Positions 37,310 to 46,088 of a stretch of 64,000 nucleotides of DNA are shown here, in pieces; position 1 is the first letter of the stretch; each line of letters begins with the position of its first letter. The position numbers and the translations under genes are program-made. A model generated the notes under the pieces. The model worked only from the letters and a program-made list of their open reading frames with translations, was not told the origin of the DNA and ran no database searches. The stretch is from Zhihengliuella sp. ISTPL4 (GTDB lineage: Bacteria > Actinomycetota > Actinomycetes > Actinomycetales > Microbacteriaceae): positions 1 through 64,000 of the forward strand of contig NZ_CP025422.1 in the NCBI RefSeq assembly GCF_002848265.1, read 5' to 3'.

Positions 37310-39301
37310 ATGACCAAGCCGAGAACCGTCGTCATAGGTCAGACCATCGACCTCATCGACGGCCAGTACATCGTCGCTGGCTACAACGCCGGCGTCATCA
37401 AGCTGCGGAACGCACGCTCGAGCCAGCACCAGTTGATGGACATGTTCGAGCTATCTGACCGCATTGCACCGGCGGAGAGTCTCGATAGGGCCGAGGAGCG
37501 TCGCGCTCGCGTACCTATCTCCGAGGCGCTCTCCGGGCTCAGCGATGACACGCGTCGACTCATCCCGCATCTCCAAGAGCTGCACGACGGCACGCCAGCA
37601 TTCGGTGAAGAGCCGCGCGAAGAGTACGCGCCGGAGAAGGCGATGGTCTGGAAGCTGGAGAAGAAGGCGGAAGAACTGCGCGCGCTCGGTATCAAGGCAA
37701 GTGCTTCGAAGCTTAAGCGCGATTTGAAGGCTTATCGCCTGGGCGGACCTGCGGCCCTAATGGACGGCCGGAAGGACCGCAATGAACAGGCGATGGGGCG
37801 CGTGAACAAGGAGGTTAAGACGCTCCTCGCGGAGATTCTGTCCGGCCACTCAAAGAAGTCAACTCCGACAAAGACGGCCATCTACGCGCGCCTCGAGCGG
37901 CGACTGACAGAGCTCTATCCGGACTCGGCCGAGCGACCGAAGATGCCTTCGCCCGCCTCCATCAACCGTTACATCGAAATGATGGACGCTGACCGTGGAA
38001 CCACCGGCAGCGCCCGCACCCGGAAGTCGAAGCTCCGCTCGCCTGACCGCCAGTACTCGGGGCGGCTGGTGTCGGCGCCCGGTGACGAAGCGCAGATTGA
38101 CAACAGCCCGTTCGACGCGTTCGTGCGGTTCCCGAACGGCGACATTCGTCGCCCCTGGCTTACCCTCATGGTCGACAAGCGGACGAAGTCCATCCTCGGG
38201 TTCAGTTTCACCCCGAGCAACCCGACCGGCTCAGACCACGCGCTCCTCATCGCGCGCGCCTTGGTCCCGCAGCGAAAGCGCCCCTGGGCAAAGAGCTACC
38301 AGGCGTTCGAGCTGCCGGAGATGCCCTGGGCCTCCTACTTGAGCGACGAAAAGCGCGCAGAGTACGACACTCATCGCCCGTACATTGTGCCGCGTCGCAT
38401 CATCACCGACAACGGCAAAGACTTCCTCGGTGAACAATTCGAGTCCGTGTGCGCTCGATACGGTATCCACACCACCAAGGCTGCCTACGAGGACCCCACA
38501 GCGAAGGCCCAGGTCGAGCGCATGTTCCGCACGGTGCGCCAGAAGTTTACGCAGTTCCTGCCGGGCTACACCGGAGGCAGCATCGAGTTCCGCGGCGAGG
38601 AGCCGGAAGCGGATGAGGTCATCTCGCTCGAGATGCTCGAGGAACTGTTCGACCGCTGGGTCGCCATCGTCTGGCAGAACCGAGTTCACGACAGCCTCGT
38701 CGACGCCTTCGACCCGAGAGTCAGGCACACCCCGAACACGATGTTCGCGGCCTCTATGGAGACGACGGGGCACTTCTTCGTCCCCATCGACCCGATGGAC
38801 TACCTCCGAGTGCTCCCGAGCGTGCGCCGAGCTGTCCGAGCACAGGGCGTGACCTTCAACAAGCGCTGGTATGACTCGGTGCACCTGGGCCCGCTACGTG
38901 GACAGGAAGACGACCACGGTCGGAAAGTGCTCCTCAACGTGTACTACGACCCCTCGAACGCCGAGCGCGTTTGGGTCCACGCATCCGAGAAGGACGAGTG
39001 GATTACCTGCGAGAGCGTCAACGAAGAAGGGAAATTCCGCCCGCTCGAATCCGCGCTCCAAGCCAAGGCACACAAGCTCCACCTCGACCACGGCGGATTC
39101 TCGAACCGAGAAGCAGACAGCGTAATGCTCAGCCTCTTCGCAGAGGTGACCCAAGAGGCCGATGAGTCCGAGCGCGAGCGCGTCAAGGCACTGATGGCGG
39201 AATCCACCGCCTCATCCGTATCCGCGCCGGTTTCCAAGACGTACACCCCGTTCGATGACGGTGACGAACTCGATGATGAGGCCGAACTGGAGATGCTCTG
39301 A
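37310..39301 (+). CDS. tnsB: TnsB-like DDE transposase (Mu C-terminal type)
   Basis: 663 residues. N-terminal HTH domains are followed by an rve core with catalytic Asp264 (EAQIDNSPF), Asp367 (RIITDNGKDFLG) and Glu403 (KAQVERMFRTVRQ), giving the usual D-D35E spacing. A Mu-transposase-type beta-barrel follows, and an acidic C-terminal tail (FDDGDELDDEAELEML) likely recruits TnsC. It cuts 3' ends and joins them to the target. The C-terminal end overlaps nothing; tnsC starts 61 bases later. Confidence 0.92.
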   Translation: MTKPRTVVIGQTIDLIDGQYIVAGYNAGVIKLRNARSSQHQLMDMFELSDRIAPAESLDRAEERRARVPISEALSGLSDDTRRLIPHLQELHDGTPAFGEEPREEYAPEKAMVWKLEKKAEELRALGIKASASKLKRDLKAYRLGGPAALMDGRKDRNEQAMGRVNKEVKTLLAEILSGHSKKSTPTKTAIYARLERRLTELYPDSAERPKMPSPASINRYIEMMDADRGTTGSARTRKSKLRSPDRQYSGRLVSAPGDEAQIDNSPFDAFVRFPNGDIRRPWLTLMVDKRTKSILGFSFTPSNPTGSDHALLIARALVPQRKRPWAKSYQAFELPEMPWASYLSDEKRAEYDTHRPYIVPRRIITDNGKDFLGEQFESVCARYGIHTTKAAYEDPTAKAQVERMFRTVRQKFTQFLPGYTGGSIEFRGEEPEADEVISLEMLEELFDRWVAIVWQNRVHDSLVDAFDPRVRHTPNTMFAASMETTGHFFVPIDPMDYLRVLPSVRRAVRAQGVTFNKRWYDSVHLGPLRGQEDDHGRKVLLNVYYDPSNAERVWVHASEKDEWITCESVNEEGKFRPLESALQAKAHKLHLDHGGFSNREADSVMLSLFAEVTQEADESERERVKALMAESTASSVSAPVSKTYTPFDDGDELDDEAELEML

Positions 39302-39362
39302 GCGGTGCCGCATCGTCGCTGAACACGTGGCGCATAGAGGATGGGAAAGGAAGGAAAGACCG

Positions 39363-40451
39363 ATGACTGAGAACACCGACGAGCAACTGCTCGGTCACTT
39401 CGACCGACGGGAGTCGCTCGAACACCTGCTCCAGAACTACGAGGCTCCGAAGGTGGAAATTGTCCTCCTTGAGGAGTACATTGCGTGGGACGACGCACGC
39501 CGCGCCGAGTTTAACGAGCGTCGATACGCGCGCCTCGCCGACGGTGCTGTGGTGGGGACCCCGGAGCTTCAGACGCTGCGCAAGGAGGTAAGACGGGCGT
39601 CTGTCTTCGCTAACCGTGCGGTCGGGCGCACTGGCGTCATATGCACAGGGTTGCCAACGATGGGCAAGACTACCGCGGCGTTCTATGCCATGCTCGACGC
39701 GTTCCAGCGCCACGCGCAGAAGTATCCCGATTGGAAGAGGGACGGCCACGTCCCTGTGGTCTACATCGAGGTCAGCGCGGGCTCAACGGCCAAAGCAGTC
39801 ATGGGGCGCATCCTCAACTTCCTCGGCGTGGACTGCCCCGACAAACTCACCACGGAGGAGCGCAGCCAGGTCGTCTCCGCGCAGCTCACCAAAGCGCGCA
39901 CGTCGCTGTTCGTCATCGACGAGATGCAGAACCTCTCCCGACTCAACACTGGGCACTTCGAGTCGGCACAGTCCATCAAGAACCTGCTCAACGGTATTCG
40001 TGCTGTGCCGCTCTACGTGGGCATCAACCTCCACGAGTCCAGCCTGATGAACGGCGCGCTCGGCGAGCAGTTCGCGGCCCGCTCTGTTCTAGTCAAGTTC
40101 GACCGCCTCGGGTACGACACCCCAGAAGAGCGACGGCTCTGGGGACAAGTGTTGCGGGCATTCGAGCCCCAGCTCGGTCTGCTCGCTCAGAAGCCCAAAG
40201 ACATCGTGGCGTTCGATGACTATCTCTGGCACCGCACGCAGGGGTCTATCGGAGCACTCTCGCGACTCCTCACAAACGCCGCTCTCGACCTCATCGACGC
40301 CGCAAAGCCCGAGAACGAGCGCATCACGAGGGATGTTCTTGAGGGAATCACCCTCGACCTTGTGACTGAACGAGAGGCCGGAAACGTAGCGCCTCCTCGC
40401 ATAACCAGTACCAAGAAGGCGAACAAGGAAGGGCAACTCGTCGATGCTTAA
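39363..40451 (+). CDS. tnsC: TnsC/TniB-like AAA+ ATPase
   Basis: 362 residues. Walker A GLPTMGKTT with Lys102, Walker B LFVIDEMQNL with Asp186-Glu187, and sensor region PLYVGINLHESS. Forms the ATP-dependent regulator that links target selector and transposase. A strong purine-rich ribosome-binding site (GGAAAGGAAGG) precedes the ATG at 39363. Its 3' end overlaps tniQ by 8 bases. Confidence 0.9.
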   Translation: MTENTDEQLLGHFDRRESLEHLLQNYEAPKVEIVLLEEYIAWDDARRAEFNERRYARLADGAVVGTPELQTLRKEVRRASVFANRAVGRTGVICTGLPTMGKTTAAFYAMLDAFQRHAQKYPDWKRDGHVPVVYIEVSAGSTAKAVMGRILNFLGVDCPDKLTTEERSQVVSAQLTKARTSLFVIDEMQNLSRLNTGHFESAQSIKNLLNGIRAVPLYVGINLHESSLMNGALGEQFAARSVLVKFDRLGYDTPEERRLWGQVLRAFEPQLGLLAQKPKDIVAFDDYLWHRTQGSIGALSRLLTNAALDLIDAAKPENERITRDVLEGITLDLVTEREAGNVAPPRITSTKKANKEGQLVDA

Positions 40452-42537
40452 CACGCGACCGCTTCTCGTTCGAGTGCGTCCAAGCCGGTTCGAAACACCT
40501 GCCAGCTACGCGTCTCGAATCCGCGACGCTAACGGCATTCCCTCGCGAGCGTGGAACACCATGCTCAGGGCAAACGAGCGCCGTACTGGCCTCTCGCCGG
40601 CGGCCGCCCTCGAGGGGTTCCTAGACGTCGTCGGGGCACTCCGTCCCCGCCACTTCGCCCAAGTACGTGCGCTCCTGCCGACACACTCCGACGGAAGTGC
40701 GTGCGGCCGCTGCACCACAGGCTTGCAAGACCGATTCGCATGTCTACGGTGTGCCCACGGGAACATCGTCGCAGAGTACGAACACGACGACTCGCGGGTC
40801 TGCGTCCGGCACCGTCGCTGGGTAGGCCCGGGAACAGGCGTGCGCGACCAGGTAACGGTCGGTGTCGACGTTCTCAAGGCCGACCGTACGTATCAACGGA
40901 TGAGAGCCAGCGGCGACCTCGATGCGCATCGTCTCGCGGAGCTGCAAGGCTGCGTTGAGGCATGGGGTCGTGCGGAACTTGGTGAACCGTTCGACGCCCC
41001 TGCTCGATTCTCTCTGGCCGTAGCCGTCGCGCGTGCAGTGCTCGCTCCGCATGCGATGGCGGCCCGTACCGCCCAGGCGCGCTATGCCGCGCTGACCAGG
41101 GCCATCGAGGCGGCCGTCGCTTCGCCGTCAAGTGCGGTCCTCGTCGACCTCGTGTGGGGGCTTCTTCGTCCGTCCGCCACGAGCCCCGCCGCCGACGCGC
41201 ACCGGTTTCCCACTGTGGCGCTCGATGGCTCTGCGCCCGGCGCTCACGAGGAGCAGTACCGCACCTGCTCCTTTCCGCGAGCGAACCACTTGCACCTCAT
41301 TCAGTTCGTGGCGTCCGAACGCACTGGCACACGATTCACACTCCAGGAGCAGCGTCATGTGGAGCACGACTACGAATGTCCTCTCGGACACTCGTTCCGC
41401 TCGAGGGTCGCCCTCCTCGCCAACTCGGGAGCGAAGGGGGGGTGCCCTTTCTGTGCGCGCAAGAGGCCGCTCGCTGGTTTCAATACGCTCGCTGATACGC
41501 ATGTGACGCTCGTCCAGGAATGGGACGTGGAGGCCAACGGTGACCTGCAGCCCGACCAGATTCTGGCAGGCTCCGGCGTCGAGGTTCACTGGCGCTGTGC
41601 CGCGAAGGGGCATGCCTACAAGGCGACTCCCAACTCCCGAACTACCTCCGGCAGCGGGTGCGGCTACTGCAGCAACCAGCTCGTATCGGCAGACATCAAC
41701 GCACTCAGCGTCACGCATGAGAGCATTGCCCGCCAGTGGCACCCGAGCCTGAACGGCTCGCTCACGCCTCACGACCTCGTGGCAGGAAGCGAACGCCCCG
41801 TCTGGTGGCTGTGCCCGGACGAGGGCCATGAGTATGAGACCGCACCCGTCAATCGCACTCAGAAGGGCAGCGAGTGCCACTACTGCAGGCGACAGAAGGC
41901 ACATCCGACGACCTGTCTCGCGGTGACAAACCCTGAAGCCGCAGCCACCTGGCACAAAGAGTTGAACGGTTCGCTGACGCCATACGACGTGCTCGCGGGC
42001 TCGACGAACAAAGCCTGGTTCACCTGTGCGGAAGGGCACGCATACGACCAAGCCATCACCAGCCGCGTCAAGGGCGTCGGGTGCAAGTACTGTTCGAACT
42101 ACGAAGCGGCAGACGACAACTGCATGGCTGCAATGCGGCCCGACTTGGCCGCACAGTTCCACGTCTCAAAGAATGCCCCGCTGACCGCGGAAACGGTTGT
42201 GCCTGGAACGAGCCGCAAGCTGTGGTGGCAGTGCCACCTCAAGCATGAGTGGGAAACGACAGGCGACAACAGAGTGCGCTCGAACACCGGGTGTCCGTAC
42301 TGCTCCAATAAAAAGGTGTGGGCAGGGTTCAACGACATGGCAGCGACCAACCCGAATCTGGCGTCGCAGTTCCACGAGTCGAAGAACGCGCCTCTTCGAG
42401 CAACGGACGTCGTGGCTGGTACCGGGAAGCGGCTCTGGTGGCGCTGCAGGTGCGGTGAAGAGTGGCTAGCGACGGGAGATAACCGTGCGAATAAGGGCCG
42501 GGGCTGCCCGAACTGCAAGCAACGCGTGACGGGGTGA
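40444..42537 (+). CDS. tniQ: TniQ/TnsD-like target selector with six zinc-ribbon modules
   Basis: 697 residues. The N-terminal TniQ domain (PSRFETPASYASRIRD; CGRC and CLRC zinc knuckle near residue 85-103) is followed from about residue 305 by six tandem zinc-ribbon/treble-clef modules. Each has a first Cys after an aromatic-x pair (Cys312, 385, 457, 528, 597, 668), GH or equivalent, then a C-x2-C closing pair; the repeat period is about 71 residues. Modules also share a D/H-x-LNGSLTPxDVLAGS linker. TniQ proteins choose the insertion site; the array is likely an extended DNA-reading domain. Coupled to tnsC by overlap. Confidence 0.88.
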   Translation: MLNTRPLLVRVRPSRFETPASYASRIRDANGIPSRAWNTMLRANERRTGLSPAAALEGFLDVVGALRPRHFAQVRALLPTHSDGSACGRCTTGLQDRFACLRCAHGNIVAEYEHDDSRVCVRHRRWVGPGTGVRDQVTVGVDVLKADRTYQRMRASGDLDAHRLAELQGCVEAWGRAELGEPFDAPARFSLAVAVARAVLAPHAMAARTAQARYAALTRAIEAAVASPSSAVLVDLVWGLLRPSATSPAADAHRFPTVALDGSAPGAHEEQYRTCSFPRANHLHLIQFVASERTGTRFTLQEQRHVEHDYECPLGHSFRSRVALLANSGAKGGCPFCARKRPLAGFNTLADTHVTLVQEWDVEANGDLQPDQILAGSGVEVHWRCAAKGHAYKATPNSRTTSGSGCGYCSNQLVSADINALSVTHESIARQWHPSLNGSLTPHDLVAGSERPVWWLCPDEGHEYETAPVNRTQKGSECHYCRRQKAHPTTCLAVTNPEAAATWHKELNGSLTPYDVLAGSTNKAWFTCAEGHAYDQAITSRVKGVGCKYCSNYEAADDNCMAAMRPDLAAQFHVSKNAPLTAETVVPGTSRKLWWQCHLKHEWETTGDNRVRSNTGCPYCSNKKVWAGFNDMAATNPNLASQFHESKNAPLRATDVVAGTGKRLWWRCRCGEEWLATGDNRANKGRGCPNCKQRVTG

Positions 42538-42560
42538 CCAAGCGGCGGTTTTAGGCTGAA

Positions 42561-43694
42561 GTGGTGTCTTCGCAGTTGCCCGTGCATCCGTTCGCCAACT
42601 TGCTGCCGAATCTTACAGAGGTTGAACTCGACGAACTGGCTGCGGACATCGCCCTACACGGGCAACGCGAGCCGGCGACAGTGTGGACCGACGCCGATGA
42701 TGTCACCTGGCTCCTGGACGGACGGCACAGAGCGCGGGCAGCAGCGCGCGTCGGCGCGGAGCTTCGCACCCTACTCTTTGAGGGCACTGAGGACGAGGCG
42801 CGCTCGTTGGTGATGTCCCTCAATGTGCGTCGAAGACACCTCAGCCCGTCGCAACGTGCGCTGGCCGCAGGAGCGCTCGCGCGGCGCCAGCGCGGGGGAG
42901 TGGGCGGGCAATCGGCAGGCCTGCCGGATGCTCCAACCCAGGCTCAGGCCGCACGTACAGCCGGCGTATCGGAACGACTCGTGCGCGACGCCTCGGCGAT
43001 CATGCGCAACGGTGACGAGGGTGTCATCCGTGCGGTTGCGAACGGTGAGATGAGTGTGACGGCTGCAGCAGCGACCATCCGTGCGACGAAGACGGACCGG
43101 CAAGCGGCCACTGCCTTGTTCTTGTCGCATAGACGCTCGTCGTCGTCGGACTCCTGGCTTACACCTGGATGGGTCATCGAGCGGGCTCTGGCTTGCTTGG
43201 GGCGCATCGACGGAGACGTGGCAGCAGCGCCTGAACTGAATGTGCCAGCGGCCTGGAGCCTGACGGCCGCGGAGGACGCGCTCGCGGTTCCGACGTGGGC
43301 GAACGCCGACGGCTCTCCCTCGCGATTATGGATCAACCCTCCCTACGGTCTCGCCGGTCGCGGTCCTCAGGATTGGACCCAACGAGCTGTCGCCGAGTGG
43401 GAAGCGGGCACTGTCGAGTCAGCCCTGCTATTGCTGCCCGCCCGGCCCGGCGCCCACTGGCAACAGGAACTGGCGCGCTTCCCCCGACTCGAGTTCCGAG
43501 GACACCTCACGTTCGAGCCCGGCGTAGGTAATGCTGCTCGTGACCGTTGGGATGCAGGTACTCGCGCCGAGGCGCCTTTCGCCAGCATCCTCGTTGGCGT
43601 CGGCGTGACAGCGAACCAGCTTCACAGGCACTTCGGCGATGTCGGCGTCGTGTTCGTTTCCTACTCGTCCAGCGGTAGCCCCGCCACGGCCTGA
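42561..43694 (+). CDS. ParB-like domain fused to phage-type DNA N6-adenine methyltransferase (Dam)
   Basis: 377 residues, GTG start. The N-terminal ParB/Srx-like domain (LLDGRHRARAA; residues 10-100) and an HTH (QAQAARTAGVSERLVRDA) precede a Dam-type domain with SDSWLTPGWVIERAL and the catalytic-type NPPYG at about 259-263. Proteins of this layout occur in phages and mobile elements, where methylation protects element DNA or regulates it. It follows tniQ by 23 bases and may share its transcript. Confidence 0.75.
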   Translation: MVSSQLPVHPFANLLPNLTEVELDELAADIALHGQREPATVWTDADDVTWLLDGRHRARAAARVGAELRTLLFEGTEDEARSLVMSLNVRRRHLSPSQRALAAGALARRQRGGVGGQSAGLPDAPTQAQAARTAGVSERLVRDASAIMRNGDEGVIRAVANGEMSVTAAAATIRATKTDRQAATALFLSHRRSSSSDSWLTPGWVIERALACLGRIDGDVAAAPELNVPAAWSLTAAEDALAVPTWANADGSPSRLWINPPYGLAGRGPQDWTQRAVAEWEAGTVESALLLLPARPGAHWQQELARFPRLEFRGHLTFEPGVGNAARDRWDAGTRAEAPFASILVGVGVTANQLHRHFGDVGVVFVSYSSSGSPATA

Positions 43695-43798
43695 TGACTA
43701 GTGGCTGACCTGTGCTGATCACCTTTCTTGGGGGCACCGCGCATAGAGCTGATACGGGCCGTGCATCCGGCGCAGCCACCCAGCGAAACGAACTCACC

Positions 43799-44308
43799 AT
43801 GACCCTCCTGTTCTCCTCCAACCACCTTGACGTGCACGTGTCGGCCATCCCGCAGGTTTCCGCCGTCGGGGAGCGTGCCTGGGTGCGCTACTACGGCGAG
43901 CTCGGCAACCGAGTCACCGACGAGGGCGACCTCATACTCGACCTCAAGGACATGGCCGACCGCGACGACTTCGTGAACGAGGGAATCCTCGACCGTTGGG
44001 GGTTGGTGAACAAGTTCTCCATCGACGGCATGCACCACACGAGCGCGCTGATGATGCTCCTCATGAGAACCGTCTACGAGTCCCTCGCAGAGGTCGGCTC
44101 CGACGACCCGCGTATCGAATCGGTGCGCGCCAACCTCCCCGGAGAGCCCGGGGCAACCGAGAGCTTCCGCGTCAAGGTTGACAGGACCTTCGCCATCTCG
44201 GTTCTCACCGAGGCTTTCGACGGTCCGTTTGGCCGGGAAGAGGACTTCCTGGCCGCAATCGGACGCCGTCTCGCGGTCGATGCCAAATGGTTCGCCCAGG
44301 GCGACTGA
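43799..44308 (+). CDS. Hypothetical protein, element cargo
   Basis: 169 residues from ATG 43799. Starts MTLLFSSNHLDVHVSAIP and contains GELGNRVTDEGDLILDLKD and FSIDGMHHTSALMMLLMRT. No family recognised. It is well formed, with codon use like the tns genes. An upstream copy of the GCATAGAnnnGATACGG motif (43741) links its regulation to the transposition genes. Confidence 0.65.
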   Translation: MTLLFSSNHLDVHVSAIPQVSAVGERAWVRYYGELGNRVTDEGDLILDLKDMADRDDFVNEGILDRWGLVNKFSIDGMHHTSALMMLLMRTVYESLAEVGSDDPRIESVRANLPGEPGATESFRVKVDRTFAISVLTEAFDGPFGREEDFLAAIGRRLAVDAKWFAQGD

Positions 44309-44330
44309 CAGGTACTCCCTCAGTGGCGAC

Positions 44331-44363
44331 GATGGGTTCAAATGCCACCGTCACCGCCACCAC
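44331..44363 (+). other. tRNA 3'-end-like sequence (possible attachment-site remnant)
   Basis: GGTTCAAAT followed by a CCACC-type stem and ending in GCCACCA resembles the T-arm and CCA end of a tRNA, but the T-stem is imperfect and there is no 5' half. A terminator follows at once, as after many tRNA genes. It may be a degraded attachment site; chance resemblance is possible. Confidence 0.35.
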
Positions 44364-44409
44364 GAAGGCCCCGACTCCCGTTGTAACGACTGGGATGCGG
44401 GGCCTTCGT
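44362..44409. terminator. Long-stem terminator at the end of the transposon cargo
   Basis: A perfect 12-bp stem ACGAAGGCCCCG/CGGGGCCTTCGT encloses a 24-base loop that itself contains CGTT/AACG. It lies 53 bases after the last cargo gene and can stop transcription from either side. Confidence 0.75.
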
Positions 44410-44516
44410 CATGTGTCGTGACCGCCCTGCGGTAACTCAGCGGTAACAGTCATACCGAGCGGTTCCAACGATCGTCGGTCTGCCGTCGTTAGTGCGGATC
44501 GCGCGGCGTGGTCGAC

Positions 44517-44789
44517 CTAGATCGACCAGCGAGTCGTCGGCGCCAAGCCCGTTTCGAGGTTTCGTACAGCCTCTGCCGCCGTGAGGGGCGCTGATGACAG
44601 CCGCGGTCTGGATCCCGAGTAGCGCACGGACAGTTCTGACACCTTTGCGTTGAAGTAGGTGTATCCCGCGGCTCGCGCAACGGGCGCGGTAATCAGTGCG
44701 CCCGCCAGCACGATTGGGATGGCTGCCAGGGCGTGGCGAAAGCCGACCCTTCTCCTTGTTCTCGTACGTAGTCGGCGTTGATCGAGCAT
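44517..44789 (-). CDS. Small putative secreted protein
   Basis: 90 residues from ATG 44789 with AGAGGGG upstream. A basic N terminus (RRLRTRTRRR), a hydrophobic stretch (LAAIPIVLAGALITAP) and ARAAG suggest a signal peptide cleaved near residue 40. The mature part of about 50 residues is unrecognised. May be a real secreted protein or a truncated one. Confidence 0.45.
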   Translation of the reverse strand: MLDQRRLRTRTRRRVGFRHALAAIPIVLAGALITAPVARAAGYTYFNAKVSELSVRYSGSRPRLSSAPLTAAEAVRNLETGLAPTTRWSI

Positions 44790-44840
44790 CTTTGCCCCTC
44801 TGGATCCGTATGACGCCCCCACTCTATGAAGCAGATACAT

Positions 44841-45733
44841 AGGAATCGGTGCCCCCGGGGGATTCCGATCGAGTGCTCACCCTGATACTCGCGCGCGGGT
44901 GCGCGAAGGATGCCACTCGACAGGGCTGTGTCGACAGCGCCTGCGATTCGTGCATGCTCGTGTGGCGCGGCATGTCTTGTCGCACTATCCCGCAGCCGCC
45001 GAAGGATGAGGAGCAAGAACAGCAGGTCATCTCGTTTCGCGGCCCAGCGGTTCGCTCCGCGCATATATAGCCCTAGGGCTACGTTTCAGCCTTGCTACGA
45101 ACTACTTCGAGACGGAGGACGCGAAAACCGCAGCAATAGATCACAGCCGCGCATCGCCGAAGCCGCAACGGTATGGTCACATCGGCTTTCTAGCCCTGGG
45201 GATACGGATCTCAGAAAGAGTGGTGCGTATCCGAGGGGCTATGCGATCTCCGACATCGGAAGTAGTCGCGTTTATCGATTCGAACAAGACAGACGTCGTC
45301 GAAGGTCGCCCGCTTGGAGCCGAGCCATCTGTAGCCTGTTGCACGTAACTCCGAGCAGGTATCGCCGCGAGCGACCGCACCCCGTCAACTCGGGCGATCA
45401 GCGACGCCATCCTGATCCCTCGGCTGGTCGCTCTTTGCGAGGACAACTAATGCGTCTATGAGGTCCGGAAACAGAACACACTGCGGAGCGCAGACGTGAA
45501 GGTGACCTCCACCCCGGTGCCGGTGCCGCACTCGATGGGGATCCGCACGTCGGGATCGACGTATGGGGCGAACACAGCCCACCCGCGGTCACGGACCCGC
45601 ACTGCCCACAGCTCCCGGTAATCCAACCTCCCGTGGAACTGCGGCTGGCCTTCGATACCTGCAATGCGGGCCGAACCACATGCCAGTTGACTTAGCTCGA
45701 AAGTAGAGGTCGTCGTCGGCTCGCACCTTCCCG
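44841..45733. other. Stretch without a recognisable intact gene
   Basis: No convincing gene. A leftward frame ending at 45456 finishes with protein-like sequence (HGRLDYRELWAVRVRDRGW and PYVDPDVRIPIECGTGTG) but has no plausible start and its upstream part is random. It may be a gene remnant. The rest shows no recognisable signal. Confidence 0.4.
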
Positions 45734-45892
45734 TTATGTGCAGAGTGCCGCAACCTGGGGAGCAAGGGCGATGAGGTGGTCGTTCGCCGCAGTCTCGGCG
45801 ACCGTCGCTCGCAGGCCCTCGCCGGGGAAAGGGCGCACGAGTAGTCCGTGGCGCTCCAGCAGTTCGGCGGCCGCGATGGTCGAATCGCCCAG
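45734..45892 (-). pseudogene. 3' remnant of a histidinol-phosphate-aminotransferase-like gene
   Basis: The last about 50 codons read AAELLERHGLLVRPFPGEGL then RATVAETAANDHLIAL, the characteristic C terminus of HisC-type aminotransferases. No upstream aminotransferase sequence (no PLP Lys region) is present, so the gene was truncated, presumably at the island boundary. Confidence 0.6.
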
Positions 45893-46088
45893 CGACGGCC
45901 CTGCGCTTAGCCAGGGTCTGCAGCGCTGGCGGATATTGCGACTGATTGCAGAGTTCTCGGACGGCATAGCACCCGGGCAGGGATGCGACTAGGCGCTCAT
46001 TGCCCGGTTGCTTCAAACACAGGGAAAGACAGTTGACACGCTTTGCTTTGCTGTTTGTTGCTTTGAATCACCGTTATTTGGAGGCAAT

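Larger units (their letters stand above)
36362..44308 (+). mobile_element. Tn7-like transposition module (tnsA-B-C-tniQ plus cargo)
   Basis: Four consecutive same-strand genes encode TnsA-like nuclease, TnsB-like DDE transposase, TnsC-like AAA ATPase and a TniQ-family target selector, in the canonical Tn7 order. Two cargo genes follow. No tnsE homologue and no CRISPR-Cas genes are present. The true ends are not defined; candidates are the repeats at 35913-36157 and sequence after 44309. Confidence 0.85.
28145..46088. other. Accessory genomic island with a Tn7-like module and defence cargo
   Basis: The stretch between nrdF and the sarcosine-oxidase remnant has lower GC, wider gaps and rarer codons than the flanks. 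It holds a SIR2-STAND protein, several HTH regulators, tnsABC-tniQ, a ParB-Dam protein and small hypotheticals. The left edge is sharp (within 6-10 bases of the nrdF stop). The right edge is blurred by truncated chromosomal genes from 45734 on. No perfect terminal inverted repeat or target duplication was found by eye, so the island may be composite. Confidence 0.7.

Noticed and set aside
36362-44308. CRISPR-associated transposon
   Set aside because: No Cas gene and no CRISPR-like repeat array seen anywhere in the window; the module is TnsABC-TniQ only.
44331-44363. A complete tRNA gene
   Set aside because: Only a T-arm-like segment is present; the T-stem is imperfect and the preceding bases are the end of a coding sequence and a short gap, with no D- or anticodon arm.
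45177-46016. Leftward open frames across 45.2-46.0 kb as intact genes
   Set aside because: Only fragments look protein-like (hisC-type tail at 45734-45892 and a short stretch ending at 45456); no start, no full domain.
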